Below, one piece after another: positions 8,217 to 17,694 of a DNA stretch of 64,000 nucleotides. The position numbers were made by a program, and so were the translations under genes. The DNA comes from Bacteroidota bacterium (GTDB lineage: Bacteria; Bacteroidota; Bacteroidia; Chitinophagales; Chitinophagaceae). Numbering within the stretch: position 1 is the first letter of the stretch; every line of letters starts with the position of its first letter. Location: positions 1-64,000 of the forward strand of contig JAHEFI010000009.1 of NCBI GenBank assembly GCA_024640255.1. The letters are read 5' to 3'. The notes beneath the pieces are model-generated. The model was not told the DNA's origin. It worked only from the letters and a program-made list of their open reading frames with translations, and did no database searches.

Positions 8217-9305
8217 ATGGCGCCATTTTATATAGACCCCAATATTGCGAGAGCGAAGACCATAGATACTAGTTTCTATTTGGATCCGGCTTGTTTAGAA
8301 GCAGCCAAAGAGAAAATCTTTGCACCTAGTTGGCAATATATTGGACATGAGGGGATGGTGACCAATGAAGGAGATGCCTATCCATTTAAGTTATTGGAAA
8401 ATTATATGAATGAACCCTTGGTCTTAACCAAAGACAGAGAAGGGCATGTACATTGTTTATCTAATGTGTGTACGCATAGAGGAAATTTAATGGTGTATGA
8501 ACCTTGCAGTGCATTAAAACAATTGCGTTGCAAGTATCATGGAAGAGCTTTTCATTTGGATGGAAAATTTGTTTCCATGCCAGAGTTCCAAGAGGTAGAA
8601 AATTTTATTCCAGAGAACAATCATTTACATCATTTACCCATGTATCAATGGGGACCTTTATTGTTTACTCAATTAAGTAAGGGTATTGATCCAGCATTGT
8701 ATTTTAGAGAAATGGAAGAGCGTATAGGTTGGTTGCCTATCAAAGATTTGAAATTTGACGTGAGTAGATCTAATGATTATTATATCAAAGCCAATTGGGC
8801 ATTGTACTGCGAAAATTATTTGGAAGGATTTCATATTCCATTTGTGCATCCGGGATTAAGTGTGTTCTTGGATTTTAAAGATTACACAACAGAAATATTT
8901 AAATACGCCAGTTTACAATTAGGGATTGCTAAAAATAATGAGCATTGTTTTGATATTCCTGCAGGTCATCAAGATGCTGGTAAAAATGTAGCAGCTTATT
9001 ATTTTTGGGTGTATCCAAATATGATGTTTAATTTTTATCCTTGGGGATTGTCTTTGAATATTGTTACACCCATTGATGCAAGCAATACCAAAGTAAGTTT
9101 TTTAAGTTTTGTTTTTGATGAAACTAAATTAGGACAGGGTGCAGGTAGTGGATTAGACACTGTAGAACAAGAAGATGAAGAAATAGTACAGTATGTACAA
9201 CAAGGTATTCGTTCAAGATTCTATCACCATGGTAGATATGCTACACAAAGAGAACAAGGCACGCATCATTTGCATAGCTTACTGGCAGCAGACATGAATA
9301 AATAG
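8217..9305 (+). CDS. Rieske non-heme iron oxygenase, alpha-subunit type
   Basis: A 362-residue ring-hydroxylating-oxygenase family protein. The N-terminal Rieske domain has the 2Fe-2S motif CTHRGN...CKYHGRAF, and the catalytic domain has the mononuclear iron histidines in ENYLEGFHIPFVHPG. The ATG at 8217 is chosen over an upstream TTG at 8196. No reductase or ferredoxin gene is adjacent, and the neighbours do not reveal the substrate. The subgroup resembles choline-monooxygenase-like single-component alpha subunits, but that is not a functional claim. Confidence 0.85.
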   Translation: MAPFYIDPNIARAKTIDTSFYLDPACLEAAKEKIFAPSWQYIGHEGMVTNEGDAYPFKLLENYMNEPLVLTKDREGHVHCLSNVCTHRGNLMVYEPCSALKQLRCKYHGRAFHLDGKFVSMPEFQEVENFIPENNHLHHLPMYQWGPLLFTQLSKGIDPALYFREMEERIGWLPIKDLKFDVSRSNDYYIKANWALYCENYLEGFHIPFVHPGLSVFLDFKDYTTEIFKYASLQLGIAKNNEHCFDIPAGHQDAGKNVAAYYFWVYPNMMFNFYPWGLSLNIVTPIDASNTKVSFLSFVFDETKLGQGAGSGLDTVEQEDEEIVQYVQQGIRSRFYHHGRYATQREQGTHHLHSLLAADMNK

Positions 9306-9314
9306 TCATCTTTT

Positions 9315-10217
9315 TTATTTAGCCCAATGAATAGCCACATTCCAATCAGCTCCTGCTGCAATATGAAATTGATCTGCCATACTTGCTTGGTTTAATGCAA
9401 AAGATAGATTCATTAAACTATTTAAATAAGCTAAAGGTTTTCCTACTGCTACTGCACCAAAAGTATTTTCAAAAGGCATTGTTCCAGTGTACACTAATTT
9501 GTTAGCATGATAAACTTCTAGTTTGATTTTGTTTTGTGTATGTGCTATTGTATTAAATTCTTTCCAATAAAGTTGGTCAATATTGGTCCATATATTACCA
9601 TACTGAATATCTAGAATAGCAATATTTCCTTTGAGCACACCATTTTGTAAACTAGCTTTTTGAAAAGGAATTGCTTGAAGAGGGGAAGAAGATACTGCAC
9701 CAACTTGATGATAAGCAATAGTGTGAGAAGCTAATCTTGCTGCAGTGTATGCATAAACGTCTCTCCCGTGAAAAGTATAAGAAGCGCCAGAATTTTTTCT
9801 TCTATTCACTACTTCATCAATTTCTCTAATACTATCAATGCCCAAAGAGTTTGCAATCAAAGTAAAAGTTCCATTGTCGGGGCTCACTATAAAATGTCCT
9901 GTTTTTGTTTTGACTACAACAGATTTTCTATTGGTTCCCACACCCGGATCTACCACAGAAACAAATACAGTACCTGCTGGCCAATAGGGAACTGTTTGAT
10001 CTAATCTATAAGCGGCTTCCCAAATATTATAAGCTGGAATATCATGTGTAAGATCATATAATTTCAAAGATGGATCTACTGCACTAGCCACTCCTTTCAT
10101 CGCAGATACTGCTCCGTCTTTGGTACCAAAATCTGTTTGAAAAACGACAATTCCATTTTGTGAAAATCCGTTTAGTGAAATCAAAAAAGACACCAATACG
10201 ATCAAAAGCTTTTTCAT
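9315..10217 (-). CDS. Exported SAM hydroxide adenosyltransferase-like protein (DUF62 family)
   Basis: A 300-residue member of the SAM hydrolase/fluorinase/chlorinase family. In known SAM hydroxide adenosyltransferases an Asp-Arg-His triad activates water to split S-adenosylmethionine into adenosine and methionine. All three can be placed here: Asp90 and Arg97 in DPGVGTNR, and His150 in TFHGRD. The unusual part is the N-terminus: residues 1-19 (MKKLLIVLVSFLISLNGFS) look like a cleavable signal peptide, placing the enzyme in the periplasm or outside the cell. The start at 10217 is the ATG that opens this signal. It follows the terminator of the TonB receptor gene, so it is probably transcribed separately. 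Confidence 0.82.
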   Translation of the reverse strand: MKKLLIVLVSFLISLNGFSQNGIVVFQTDFGTKDGAVSAMKGVASAVDPSLKLYDLTHDIPAYNIWEAAYRLDQTVPYWPAGTVFVSVVDPGVGTNRKSVVVKTKTGHFIVSPDNGTFTLIANSLGIDSIREIDEVVNRRKNSGASYTFHGRDVYAYTAARLASHTIAYHQVGAVSSSPLQAIPFQKASLQNGVLKGNIAILDIQYGNIWTNIDQLYWKEFNTIAHTQNKIKLEVYHANKLVYTGTMPFENTFGAVAVGKPLAYLNSLMNLSFALNQASMADQFHIAAGADWNVAIHWAK

Positions 10218-10243
10218 ATATGCGTTGTTTGAAAGGACATAAA

Positions 10244-10267
10244 AAAGTCCCAATTGCTTGGGACTTT
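10244..10267 (-). terminator. Intrinsic terminator of the TonB receptor gene
   Basis: A ten-base-pair stem (core AGTCCCAA / TTGGGACT) with a four-base loop. On the minus strand it is followed by a run of T residues. It lies just after the end of the 932-residue receptor gene. Confidence 0.8.
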
Positions 10268-10291
10268 AAAGTTATTCAAATTATTTGAGCT

Positions 10292-13090
10292 TTAGAATTT
10301 GAAAGCTAGTTTGGTAAATATTCTTAAACCATTATAGCCCATTTGAACGCCATCCCATGGACCTCCAGTTTCGTTATCACCTGCCCAATATTTAGCAGTA
10401 GGTACTACAGCAAAGTCCGGGTGAATATTAAAGATATTATCCGCACCAAAAATCCAAGTAGAAGATTTACTTAATTTTAAACTTGCATAAAGATCTGTAG
10501 TTGTTTTACCTCTATAGTTAAATACTTCTGGAACAAATACTTCTTCGTTTGCATCTGTTGGAACCACTGGGTTAATACCATCTCCATTATAACCAAAACC
10601 AGTTAATTGAAGATTACCGAAATAAGTCATTCTTGCACCTAATGTAAATTTCTTCGCAGCATAATCTACACTGAAAGAATATTTAGATTCTGGAGCAGAA
10701 GCTTTTAAGAAGTATTGCTCTCTATCATTAAAGAAGGTACTAGCATTATAAGAATTTGTATTTAATGCAGCTGGCACATGGATATCATCTATTTTAATAC
10801 CTTGGAAATTGGCAACTAATAAGAACTTCATTTTTTGAGTTGCACTAATTCTCCAGTTATAATCTGCAACTACATCCACCCCTGTATTAGTTGTGTTTAC
10901 AGCATTTGCAAAAAACTGAGCTGTTGCAACCCCTAAAGAGTTTAATTTCTTAGTTAAAGCAAGTGGTAATGTTTCGTCAGATGCACTAAATAAACCAGAT
11001 AAAACTACGCGGTCTTTCATTTGAATATTATAGCCATCCACTGTTAAATTAAAGTTTTTGAAAGGCTTCCAAGTAAAGCCAATACTCTTGTTTACTGAAG
11101 TCTCTTGCTTTAAAGAAGGGATGCCAGCTAATTTAGTAATGGCATCATCGTTTCTTGCTACTCTAGATTGAACCAATTGTCCTTGAGAGAAAGAAGTTAA
11201 AGTATTACTGAAATATTTTTGTTGTAATGAAGGAGCACGATAACCTGTACTAAAAGATCCTCTGAAATTAAAGTTATCTGTTAATTTATATCTGAAAGAT
11301 GTTTTATAAGTTGCTACTGAGCCAAAGTCAGAATAATTTTCTCCTCTAATTGCACCAGTAACTAATAATGTTTCATTAGGCGTGTATTCTAAATCAACAT
11401 ATCCACCCGTAACATTTCTTGAAGCACGAACTCTATCATCTGGACTAAAGCCAGGGAAGCCTTGAGATCCAGGTGCTTGCTCAAATCCTAAACTATTAGG
11501 GAATGCTGCAAAAGAAGCATATTCACCTTGGAAAATATTGTACTTCTCATTTCTTAACTCACCTCCAAATGACAATTTAATACCACCTTGATTTACCATT
11601 CCATATTGTTTAGAGAAATCTAAGTTGCTGGTATTTTGAAGAAATTCAAAACCTCCATCATTAAAATGTGTTTGTTGAGGGTTACCAATATTAGAAGCAT
11701 TAAAGGTTCCATTTCCATAATAATGGAATCCATTGTAACCCATGGTATTACTTAAATCCCAGTTCCAGCCATTTGCAGTTGTTTGAGTTAAACCTGCTGC
11801 TAAAGACATGTCATTGATATTAGCTTGAATATGTGGGTTATAACTAATATCTCCAGAGCCCGAATTAAACATGATATCTCTAATAAAAATCACATCTCCT
11901 GTAGAGGTAATAGGGAATCTATTTGGTTTCGCTGACCAGTTTCTTGTATAAGCATAAGCGTCAGATTTTTTTACATTCATTCCACCAAAAGAATAAAACT
12001 TTAATCCATTATTGCCAATAGGTAATTCTAAGTTCATCATGGTACCATGAGAATTCATAGAACCATCACCAAATCCTTGTCTCCAAGTATTGGTTGGTAA
12101 ACCATCTTTGTCTTCGATATTACTTGAAGCTGCTTGACGAAAAGTTTTTCCTTGATCTAAGAAGTCATAAGATAAATTAATAAAGCCCCCTTTCTTACCT
12201 AATGCAAATCCTCTATTAATACTGAAAGATTGAGTAACACCATCAATTGGTCTTGCTGTTAAATAATCATTATTATCTCTAAATTGAAAAGTATTGAATT
12301 TTTTGTCATAGTAACCAGCAATACCTGTTACGATATTCCATTCGCCTACATTCTTTTTTAATACTACGTTCATTACACCTGCAATCGCATCAGATCCATA
12401 TTGTGCAGATGCACCATCTCTTAAGATTTCAATTCTATCCACTGAAAACTGAGGGAATCCATTTAAATCAACACCACTACCACCACGACCTCTTGTTCCA
12501 AATAATCCCACCAAAGATGTGCTATGTCTGCGTTTCCCGTTAACCAATACTAAGGTTTGATCTGGCCCTAATCCTCTTAAAGTTCCAATATCAACGTGGT
12601 CAGCGCCATCGGCACCTGATTGTTTATTGTAGTTAAAAGAAGGTGCAGCATAGTTTAAAGAAGAGGTCAAATCCATTCTTGCCGTATTCAAACCCACTTC
12701 TGATAATTTAATTACGTCAACCGGAACAGGAGATTCAATTTTTGCTCTACCAGAACCTCTTGTACCTACTAATATTACATCTTGTAAGTCTGCACTTGAA
12801 CTATTCAAACTTACATTCACTTCATTACTTAAAACGGTTTGTCTTTTAGATTCAAATCCGATATAGCTAAATTCCAAAACATCATTGATAGATGCACTAA
12901 TGGAATAAGAACCATTTTTTGATGAAATAGCATTGGTTTTAGCATTAGCTAATTTAACAGTAACACCCTCCAAAGGAGCGCCTTTGCTGTCTGTAATTTT
13001 ACCTTTGATGGTTTGTGTTTGCGCAGCTACTGAAAATGTAGTAAATGCAAAAATTAACAAACTAAGAAAAGCGGTTAATTTTTTATTCAT
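10292..13090 (-). CDS. TonB-dependent outer-membrane receptor with CarboxypepD_reg-like domain
   Basis: A 932-residue outer-membrane transporter. In order it has a signal peptide (about residues 1-23, ending VAAQ), a carboxypeptidase-regulatory-like beta-sandwich (about 27-105: IKGKITDSKGAPLEGVTV), a plug domain (about 115-245, with LVNGKRRHS and GSDAIAGVMNVVLKK), and a long beta-barrel ending in the aromatic C-terminus LAFKF. No SusD-like partner is adjacent, so it is not a standard glycan SusCD pair. Its ligand cannot be predicted. It is expressed away from the kinase-RapZ gene and has its own terminator. Confidence 0.9.
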   Translation of the reverse strand: MNKKLTAFLSLLIFAFTTFSVAAQTQTIKGKITDSKGAPLEGVTVKLANAKTNAISSKNGSYSISASINDVLEFSYIGFESKRQTVLSNEVNVSLNSSSADLQDVILVGTRGSGRAKIESPVPVDVIKLSEVGLNTARMDLTSSLNYAAPSFNYNKQSGADGADHVDIGTLRGLGPDQTLVLVNGKRRHSTSLVGLFGTRGRGGSGVDLNGFPQFSVDRIEILRDGASAQYGSDAIAGVMNVVLKKNVGEWNIVTGIAGYYDKKFNTFQFRDNNDYLTARPIDGVTQSFSINRGFALGKKGGFINLSYDFLDQGKTFRQAASSNIEDKDGLPTNTWRQGFGDGSMNSHGTMMNLELPIGNNGLKFYSFGGMNVKKSDAYAYTRNWSAKPNRFPITSTGDVIFIRDIMFNSGSGDISYNPHIQANINDMSLAAGLTQTTANGWNWDLSNTMGYNGFHYYGNGTFNASNIGNPQQTHFNDGGFEFLQNTSNLDFSKQYGMVNQGGIKLSFGGELRNEKYNIFQGEYASFAAFPNSLGFEQAPGSQGFPGFSPDDRVRASRNVTGGYVDLEYTPNETLLVTGAIRGENYSDFGSVATYKTSFRYKLTDNFNFRGSFSTGYRAPSLQQKYFSNTLTSFSQGQLVQSRVARNDDAITKLAGIPSLKQETSVNKSIGFTWKPFKNFNLTVDGYNIQMKDRVVLSGLFSASDETLPLALTKKLNSLGVATAQFFANAVNTTNTGVDVVADYNWRISATQKMKFLLVANFQGIKIDDIHVPAALNTNSYNASTFFNDREQYFLKASAPESKYSFSVDYAAKKFTLGARMTYFGNLQLTGFGYNGDGINPVVPTDANEEVFVPEVFNYRGKTTTDLYASLKLSKSSTWIFGADNIFNIHPDFAVVPTAKYWAGDNETGGPWDGVQMGYNGLRIFTKLAFKF

Positions 13091-13189
13091 GAGGTTTAAG
13101 TTTGATCTAATTTACAACTTTTTTGAGTTATATGAATTCTCGGTTAAAATAGTTACTTTTAAAGCCTTCAAATAAGCAAGAATTACCCC

Positions 13190-14629
13190 ATGGAAGATCC
13201 AATCATTCAGATTCAAGATTTATTTAATACTATCAATCATTCGTCTTGGGATCAAATACATAAGATACCCCAAAGTGGGGGTGATAGGGTGTATTATCGA
13301 ATTCATCAGGGGGAACATTCCTGGATTGCCACTTCTAGTCTAAACATTAAAGAGAATCAAACCTTTATTTATTTTGCTCAACACTTTAAGGAGAAGGGAC
13401 TACCTGTTCCAAAAGTATTAGCGGTGAATGAACAATGCACTTGTTATATTCAAGAAGATGTGGGCAATACTTCTTTATTAGAAATTTTAGAGAAGGAAGG
13501 GAAGACAGAACATGTTTTTAAACTATTTCAAAAAAGTTTAAAAAGTTTGGCTGCTTTGCAAGTGAATGGTCATCAAGATTTGGATTATCAAAAATGCTTA
13601 ACCTCTAAGATTTTTGGCAACCAATCAATCATGACAGATTTATTGTACTATAAATATTATTTTTTAGACAGTTTACAATATCCTTACGACAAGCAAGCCC
13701 TAATGAATGAGTTTGAATTACTAAGTGATCAATTGGCTAGTAGAGATTTTAATTATTTTTTATTCAGAGATTTTCAGAGTAGAAATATAATGGTGCATAA
13801 TGATGAAGTTTTCTTTATAGACTTTCAGGGTGGGATGCAAGGAGGTTTAAGTTATGATGTAGCTTCTTTATTATGGCAAGCAAAAGCGGAGTTAAGTCAA
13901 GAGTGGAAGGATCAATTATTAGCATACTATATTCAAGAAGTACAGCAATTACTTCCTTCTGCATTAAATGCGGAAGCGTTTAAAAAACAATACAATGGTT
14001 TTGTTTTATTGCGTTTATTACAAGTGCTGGGTGCATACGGATTTAGAGGTTTGTTTGAAAGAAAAGCACATTTCTTGGCCAGTATTCCATTGGGTTTACA
14101 AAACTTAAAAAACTTCTTAGCTACCACTCATTTAGAAAAGGAAACCCCTGTTTTCGCTTCAATATTAAATTGGATGGTAAGTGATGAAGTGATTAATAGA
14201 TTTACGCCACCAACAGCAAACGAAAACACTCCTTTGCAAATTACCATTCATAGTTTTAGTTATAAAAAAGGAATACCAGTAGATCCTACTGAAAATGGAG
14301 GTGGATTTGTTTTTGATATGAGAGGAATTTTAAATCCTGGAAGATTTGATGATTATAAAAAATTATCAGGTTTGGATAAGCCTGTACAAGATTTTTTAGA
14401 GCAAAAAACTAAGATGAATGTTTTTTTAAATAGTGTTTGGGACTTAGTGGATATTAATGTGGAAGACTATTTACAAAGGGGCTTTGCCAACTTGCAAATT
14501 AATTTTGGTTGCACTGGTGGTCAACACAGAAGCGTGTTTGCTGCAGAACAAACTGCAAGACATTTGAGAAATAAATACAAATTAAAAGTGAACTTAGTTC
14601 ATACCAATAAAGAGAACTGGGTAAAATAA
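13190..14629 (+). CDS. amgK: AmgK-like amino-sugar kinase fused to a RapZ C-terminal domain
   Basis: A 479-residue two-domain protein. Residues 1-330 form an aminoglycoside-phosphotransferase fold with the catalytic loop FRDFQSRNIM (Asp194, Asn199) and a DFG-like IDFQG (Asp211), the pattern of the anomeric MurNAc/GlcNAc kinase AmgK. Residues about 348-475 match the C-terminal domain of the RNase adaptor RapZ: SFSYKKGIPVD, FVFDMR, GLDKPVQDFL and GCTGGQHRS (441-448). In E. coli RapZ the equivalent TGGxHR region helps bind glucosamine-6-phosphate. The RapZ N-terminal P-loop domain is absent. murU follows six bases later, which strongly supports a role in cell-wall sugar salvage. A regulatory role for the fused domain is inferred. 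Confidence 0.85.
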   Translation: MEDPIIQIQDLFNTINHSSWDQIHKIPQSGGDRVYYRIHQGEHSWIATSSLNIKENQTFIYFAQHFKEKGLPVPKVLAVNEQCTCYIQEDVGNTSLLEILEKEGKTEHVFKLFQKSLKSLAALQVNGHQDLDYQKCLTSKIFGNQSIMTDLLYYKYYFLDSLQYPYDKQALMNEFELLSDQLASRDFNYFLFRDFQSRNIMVHNDEVFFIDFQGGMQGGLSYDVASLLWQAKAELSQEWKDQLLAYYIQEVQQLLPSALNAEAFKKQYNGFVLLRLLQVLGAYGFRGLFERKAHFLASIPLGLQNLKNFLATTHLEKETPVFASILNWMVSDEVINRFTPPTANENTPLQITIHSFSYKKGIPVDPTENGGGFVFDMRGILNPGRFDDYKKLSGLDKPVQDFLEQKTKMNVFLNSVWDLVDINVEDYLQRGFANLQINFGCTGGQHRSVFAAEQTARHLRNKYKLKVNLVHTNKENWVK

Positions 14630-14635
14630 TTTTCT

Positions 14636-15382
14636 ATGCGTGCAATGATTTTAGCAGCAGGTTTGGGTACTAGGTTAAAACCTTTTACAGATCATCATCC
14701 TAAGGCATTGGCTTTGGTGAATGGAAAGTCTTTATTACAAAGAAATATTGAATACTTGCAACAATTCGGAATCAGAGAGGTCATTGTAAATGTGCATCAT
14801 TTTGCGGATCAAATCATTGATGCTGTCAAAGAAAATAATGGATGGGGTTCAGAAGTATTTATTTCAGACGAAACAGATGAGGTTTTAGAAACAGGAGGAG
14901 GATTATTACGCGCGCAAGGTTATTTTAAAGAAGAAGAAAGCTGGATATTAATGAATGCTGATATCTTAACGGATTTGCCTTTAGATAAAATGATTGCGGC
15001 AGATGAATTGTTTGCACAAAAAGCAGAAGGAGACTTAATGGCCACTTTAGCTGTTACCAATAGAACCACTAGTAGGAATTTAATTTTTAATGCTGCTGGT
15101 ACTTTATGTGGTTGGAAAAATAACACCACTGGAGAAGAGAAATGGGCTAATCCATTAAAAGACAAAAATACTGCAGTTCCCAAAGCATTTAGTGGAATTC
15201 ATATTGTACATCAGGCTTTTTTTGAGGCAATACAATTAAAAGGAAAGTTCTCCATGATTGATGCTTATTTACAATTAGCACAACATTATGCCATTCACTA
15301 TTACGATCATAGTGAGGGAATTTTATTAGATGTTGGTAAACCTGAAAGTGTAGAAAAAGCCAATAGCTTGTTTAAACCTTAA
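14636..15382 (+). CDS. murU: N-acetylmuramate-1-phosphate uridylyltransferase-like protein MurU
   Basis: A 248-residue sugar-phosphate nucleotidyltransferase. The signature LAAGLGTRLKPFTDHHPKAL is at the N-terminus, and the metal-binding aspartate appears in LMNADILTD. It is the gene right after the AmgK-like kinase, the order expected for the AmgK-MurU salvage route that turns MurNAc-1-phosphate plus UTP into UDP-MurNAc, bypassing MurA and so fosfomycin. Other sugar-1-phosphate nucleotidyltransferases share the fold, so the assignment rests on both sequence and context. Its end overlaps the convergent membrane gene by 11 bases. Confidence 0.82.
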   Translation: MRAMILAAGLGTRLKPFTDHHPKALALVNGKSLLQRNIEYLQQFGIREVIVNVHHFADQIIDAVKENNGWGSEVFISDETDEVLETGGGLLRAQGYFKEEESWILMNADILTDLPLDKMIAADELFAQKAEGDLMATLAVTNRTTSRNLIFNAAGTLCGWKNNTTGEEKWANPLKDKNTAVPKAFSGIHIVHQAFFEAIQLKGKFSMIDAYLQLAQHYAIHYYDHSEGILLDVGKPESVEKANSLFKP

Positions 15383-16526
15383 TGTAAATTTTCTTTTTAT
15401 CTAAGAGGTATGCCAATATGGCCATAAAGGCGATAAAGCATAATGCATACAATAAAGATCCTATTCTTAAATCTGTATATACATTTTTGCAAACATGCTC
15501 GTAAAACCAAGGCAGGCTTGAAGTGTACACTTTTTCGCCTAATTCATTTACATGATCTTCCCATCTTAATAAAGCTAATACTCTTGGTAAAAATCCACTC
15601 AATACAAAAATGAATAAAGGATTCTTTCCAAAGACTTCAAAGAAATAACTCCATTTGCCAGCTGCATTTCTAAATTCAATTAAGTATATAAATACACTTA
15701 AAGTAATCATGGCTAATCCGGAAGTATATACAACATAACTACTTGTCCATATTTTTTTATTAATTGGAAAACTAAAATCCCAGATATATCCTGCTAATAC
15801 TAATATTACACCCGTTAATAAAAGTTGAGAAAGCATTTCAAAATTCTTTCCCTTGTTTTGAATATACTCACCCACCAAGAAACCAAAGATTACTTGAACA
15901 ATGGCTGGTAGTGTACTAGTTAATCCTTCTGGGTCAAATGGAACACCTTCTCCTTTGTAAATATGTGTTACGCCTAATATGCTTTGATCAATTGCATTCC
16001 CAAAATAACCAGACAAACTATAGGGATGACCAGGTGCGCCTAATAAAGTAGTTAATAACCAATACAATAATAAAATAACCGCCCCAATATACAATGCCCA
16101 TTTTGATTTGCCATAATAGATAATAACAGATGCAAAAAAATAACACAAAGCAATTCTTTGCAATACGCCGAGAATTCTAATATTCTCCCATTGTTTAAAA
16201 ACCAGCACTCCATCAGACCATTTTACAAATGGACTCCAGTTTAAAAAAAGTCCGATACCAAAAATTAATAAAGTTCTTTTGGTCACTTTTTTCCAAAAAT
16301 TAGCATCTGTTCCTTGTGCCATTTTAGGCATCACAAAAGACATGGCATTTCCTACCGCAAATAAGAAAAAGGGGAAGACCAAATCAGTGGGTGTCAGACC
16401 ATGCCAACTAGCATGTTCCAAGGGGCTAAAAATATGCGCCCAAGAACCCGGATTATTCACTAAAATCATGAGGGCAACTGTGGCCCCTCTGAATACGTCT
16501 AATGATTGATATCGTTGTGTTTGCAT
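15372..16526 (-). CDS. Multi-spanning HGSNAT/NagX-like acyltransferase family protein
   Basis: A 384-residue polytopic membrane protein with about ten hydrophobic segments. The N-terminal RYQSLDVFRGATVALMILVN is the signature of the heparan-alpha-glucosaminide N-acetyltransferase/NagX group. The ATG at 16526 is used; a longer frame has an atypical hydrophilic extension and overlaps the rfbB promoter. Lying convergent to the MurNAc salvage genes, it may act on amino sugars at the inner membrane (acetylation or transport), but this is contextual inference. Confidence 0.8.
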   Translation of the reverse strand: MQTQRYQSLDVFRGATVALMILVNNPGSWAHIFSPLEHASWHGLTPTDLVFPFFLFAVGNAMSFVMPKMAQGTDANFWKKVTKRTLLIFGIGLFLNWSPFVKWSDGVLVFKQWENIRILGVLQRIALCYFFASVIIYYGKSKWALYIGAVILLLYWLLTTLLGAPGHPYSLSGYFGNAIDQSILGVTHIYKGEGVPFDPEGLTSTLPAIVQVIFGFLVGEYIQNKGKNFEMLSQLLLTGVILVLAGYIWDFSFPINKKIWTSSYVVYTSGLAMITLSVFIYLIEFRNAAGKWSYFFEVFGKNPLFIFVLSGFLPRVLALLRWEDHVNELGEKVYTSSLPWFYEHVCKNVYTDLRIGSLLYALCFIAFMAILAYLLDKKKIYIKV

Positions 16527-16575
16527 GGTATCCAAATGTAATAAAATTACTTTATAATATATATGAATGAATTTA

Positions 16576-16583
16576 TATCTTTG
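16576..16583 (+). promoter_or_regulatory. TATCTTTG -7 promoter box for rfbBCA
   Basis: A perfect match to the Bacteroidota TAnnTTTG element, 16 bases before the rfbB ATG at 16600. It also argues against the longer rfbB frame that would start at 16567 upstream of it. Confidence 0.6.
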
Positions 16584-16599
16584 TCGCCTATACAATCAG

Positions 16600-17694
16600 A
16601 TGAAAAAGAACATTTTAATTACAGGAGGAGCGGGTTTTATTGGGTCCCATGTGGTGCGTTTAATGGTGACTAAATACCCTGAGTATCAAATCTTTAATTT
16701 GGATGCATTAACCTATGCAGGCAATTTGGAGAATTTAAAAGATATCGAGCAGTCGCCTAACTATCATTTTATCAAAGCCAATATTTTAGAGGCAGATAGT
16801 TTGAAAGCCATTTTTGAAAAACATGCTATTACAGATGTGATTCATTTGGCGGCAGAATCTCATGTAGATAGAAGTATTGTTTCTCCTTTGGATTTTGTGT
16901 ATACGAATGTGATTGGAACAGTGAACTTATTGAATACGGCGAAAGAATATTGGAAGAACGATTTAAGTTACGAGAAAGCTCATGATGGATCTTGGGATGC
17001 AAACCGAGATCATTTATTTTATCATGTTTCAACAGATGAAGTATATGGAAGTTTAGGAAAAGAAGGTTTGTTTACAGAGACCACTCCTTATGATCCTAAT
17101 TCTCCATACTCTGCAAGTAAAGCAGCGAGTGATCATTTTGTAAGAGCATACGGAGAAACTTATCATTTGCCAACCGTGGTATCTAATTGTTCAAACAATT
17201 ATGGCCCTAATCATTTTCCAGAAAAATTGATTCCATTATTTATACATAATATCATCAATAAAAAAGCCTTACCAGTGTATGGTGATGGTTTGTATACAAG
17301 AGATTGGTTGTATGTAATAGATCATGCCAGAGCGATTGATTTAGTCTTCCATCAAGGAAAGCGCGCAGACACTTATAATATTGGTGGATTTAATGAGTGG
17401 ACCAATATTGATTTAGTGAAATTATTATGTGCTCAAATGGATGAAAAATTGGGTAGAGCAAAAGGAGAGAGTGAGCAATTGATTACTTATGTGAAAGATA
17501 GACCAGGTCACGACAGACGCTATGCGATTGACGCGACTAAATTGAATAAAGAATTAGGTTGGACACCTTCTGTTACTTTTGAACAAGGGTTGGCTGCAAC
17601 GATAGATTGGTATTTAAGTAATGGTCCTTGGTTAGAGAATGTAACCAGTGGTTCTTATCAAAAATACTATAACGAAATGTATAGTAACAGATAA
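16600..17694 (+). CDS. rfbB: dTDP-glucose 4,6-dehydratase
   Basis: A 364-residue extended short-chain dehydrogenase that makes dTDP-4-keto-6-deoxyglucose. The Rossmann NAD motif ITGGAGFIGSHV is at the N-terminus. The catalytic region HVSTDEVYGSLG and the YSASKAASDH motif (Tyr-x3-Lys) are intact. First gene of rfbBCA; its stop overlaps the rfbC start (TAATG). Confidence 0.95.
   Translation: MKKNILITGGAGFIGSHVVRLMVTKYPEYQIFNLDALTYAGNLENLKDIEQSPNYHFIKANILEADSLKAIFEKHAITDVIHLAAESHVDRSIVSPLDFVYTNVIGTVNLLNTAKEYWKNDLSYEKAHDGSWDANRDHLFYHVSTDEVYGSLGKEGLFTETTPYDPNSPYSASKAASDHFVRAYGETYHLPTVVSNCSNNYGPNHFPEKLIPLFIHNIINKKALPVYGDGLYTRDWLYVIDHARAIDLVFHQGKRADTYNIGGFNEWTNIDLVKLLCAQMDEKLGRAKGESEQLITYVKDRPGHDRRYAIDATKLNKELGWTPSVTFEQGLAATIDWYLSNGPWLENVTSGSYQKYYNEMYSNR

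Noticed and set aside
10292-13090. A SusC-type glycan-uptake locus
   Set aside because: The receptor lacks an adjacent SusD-like gene and no glycoside hydrolase lies nearby.
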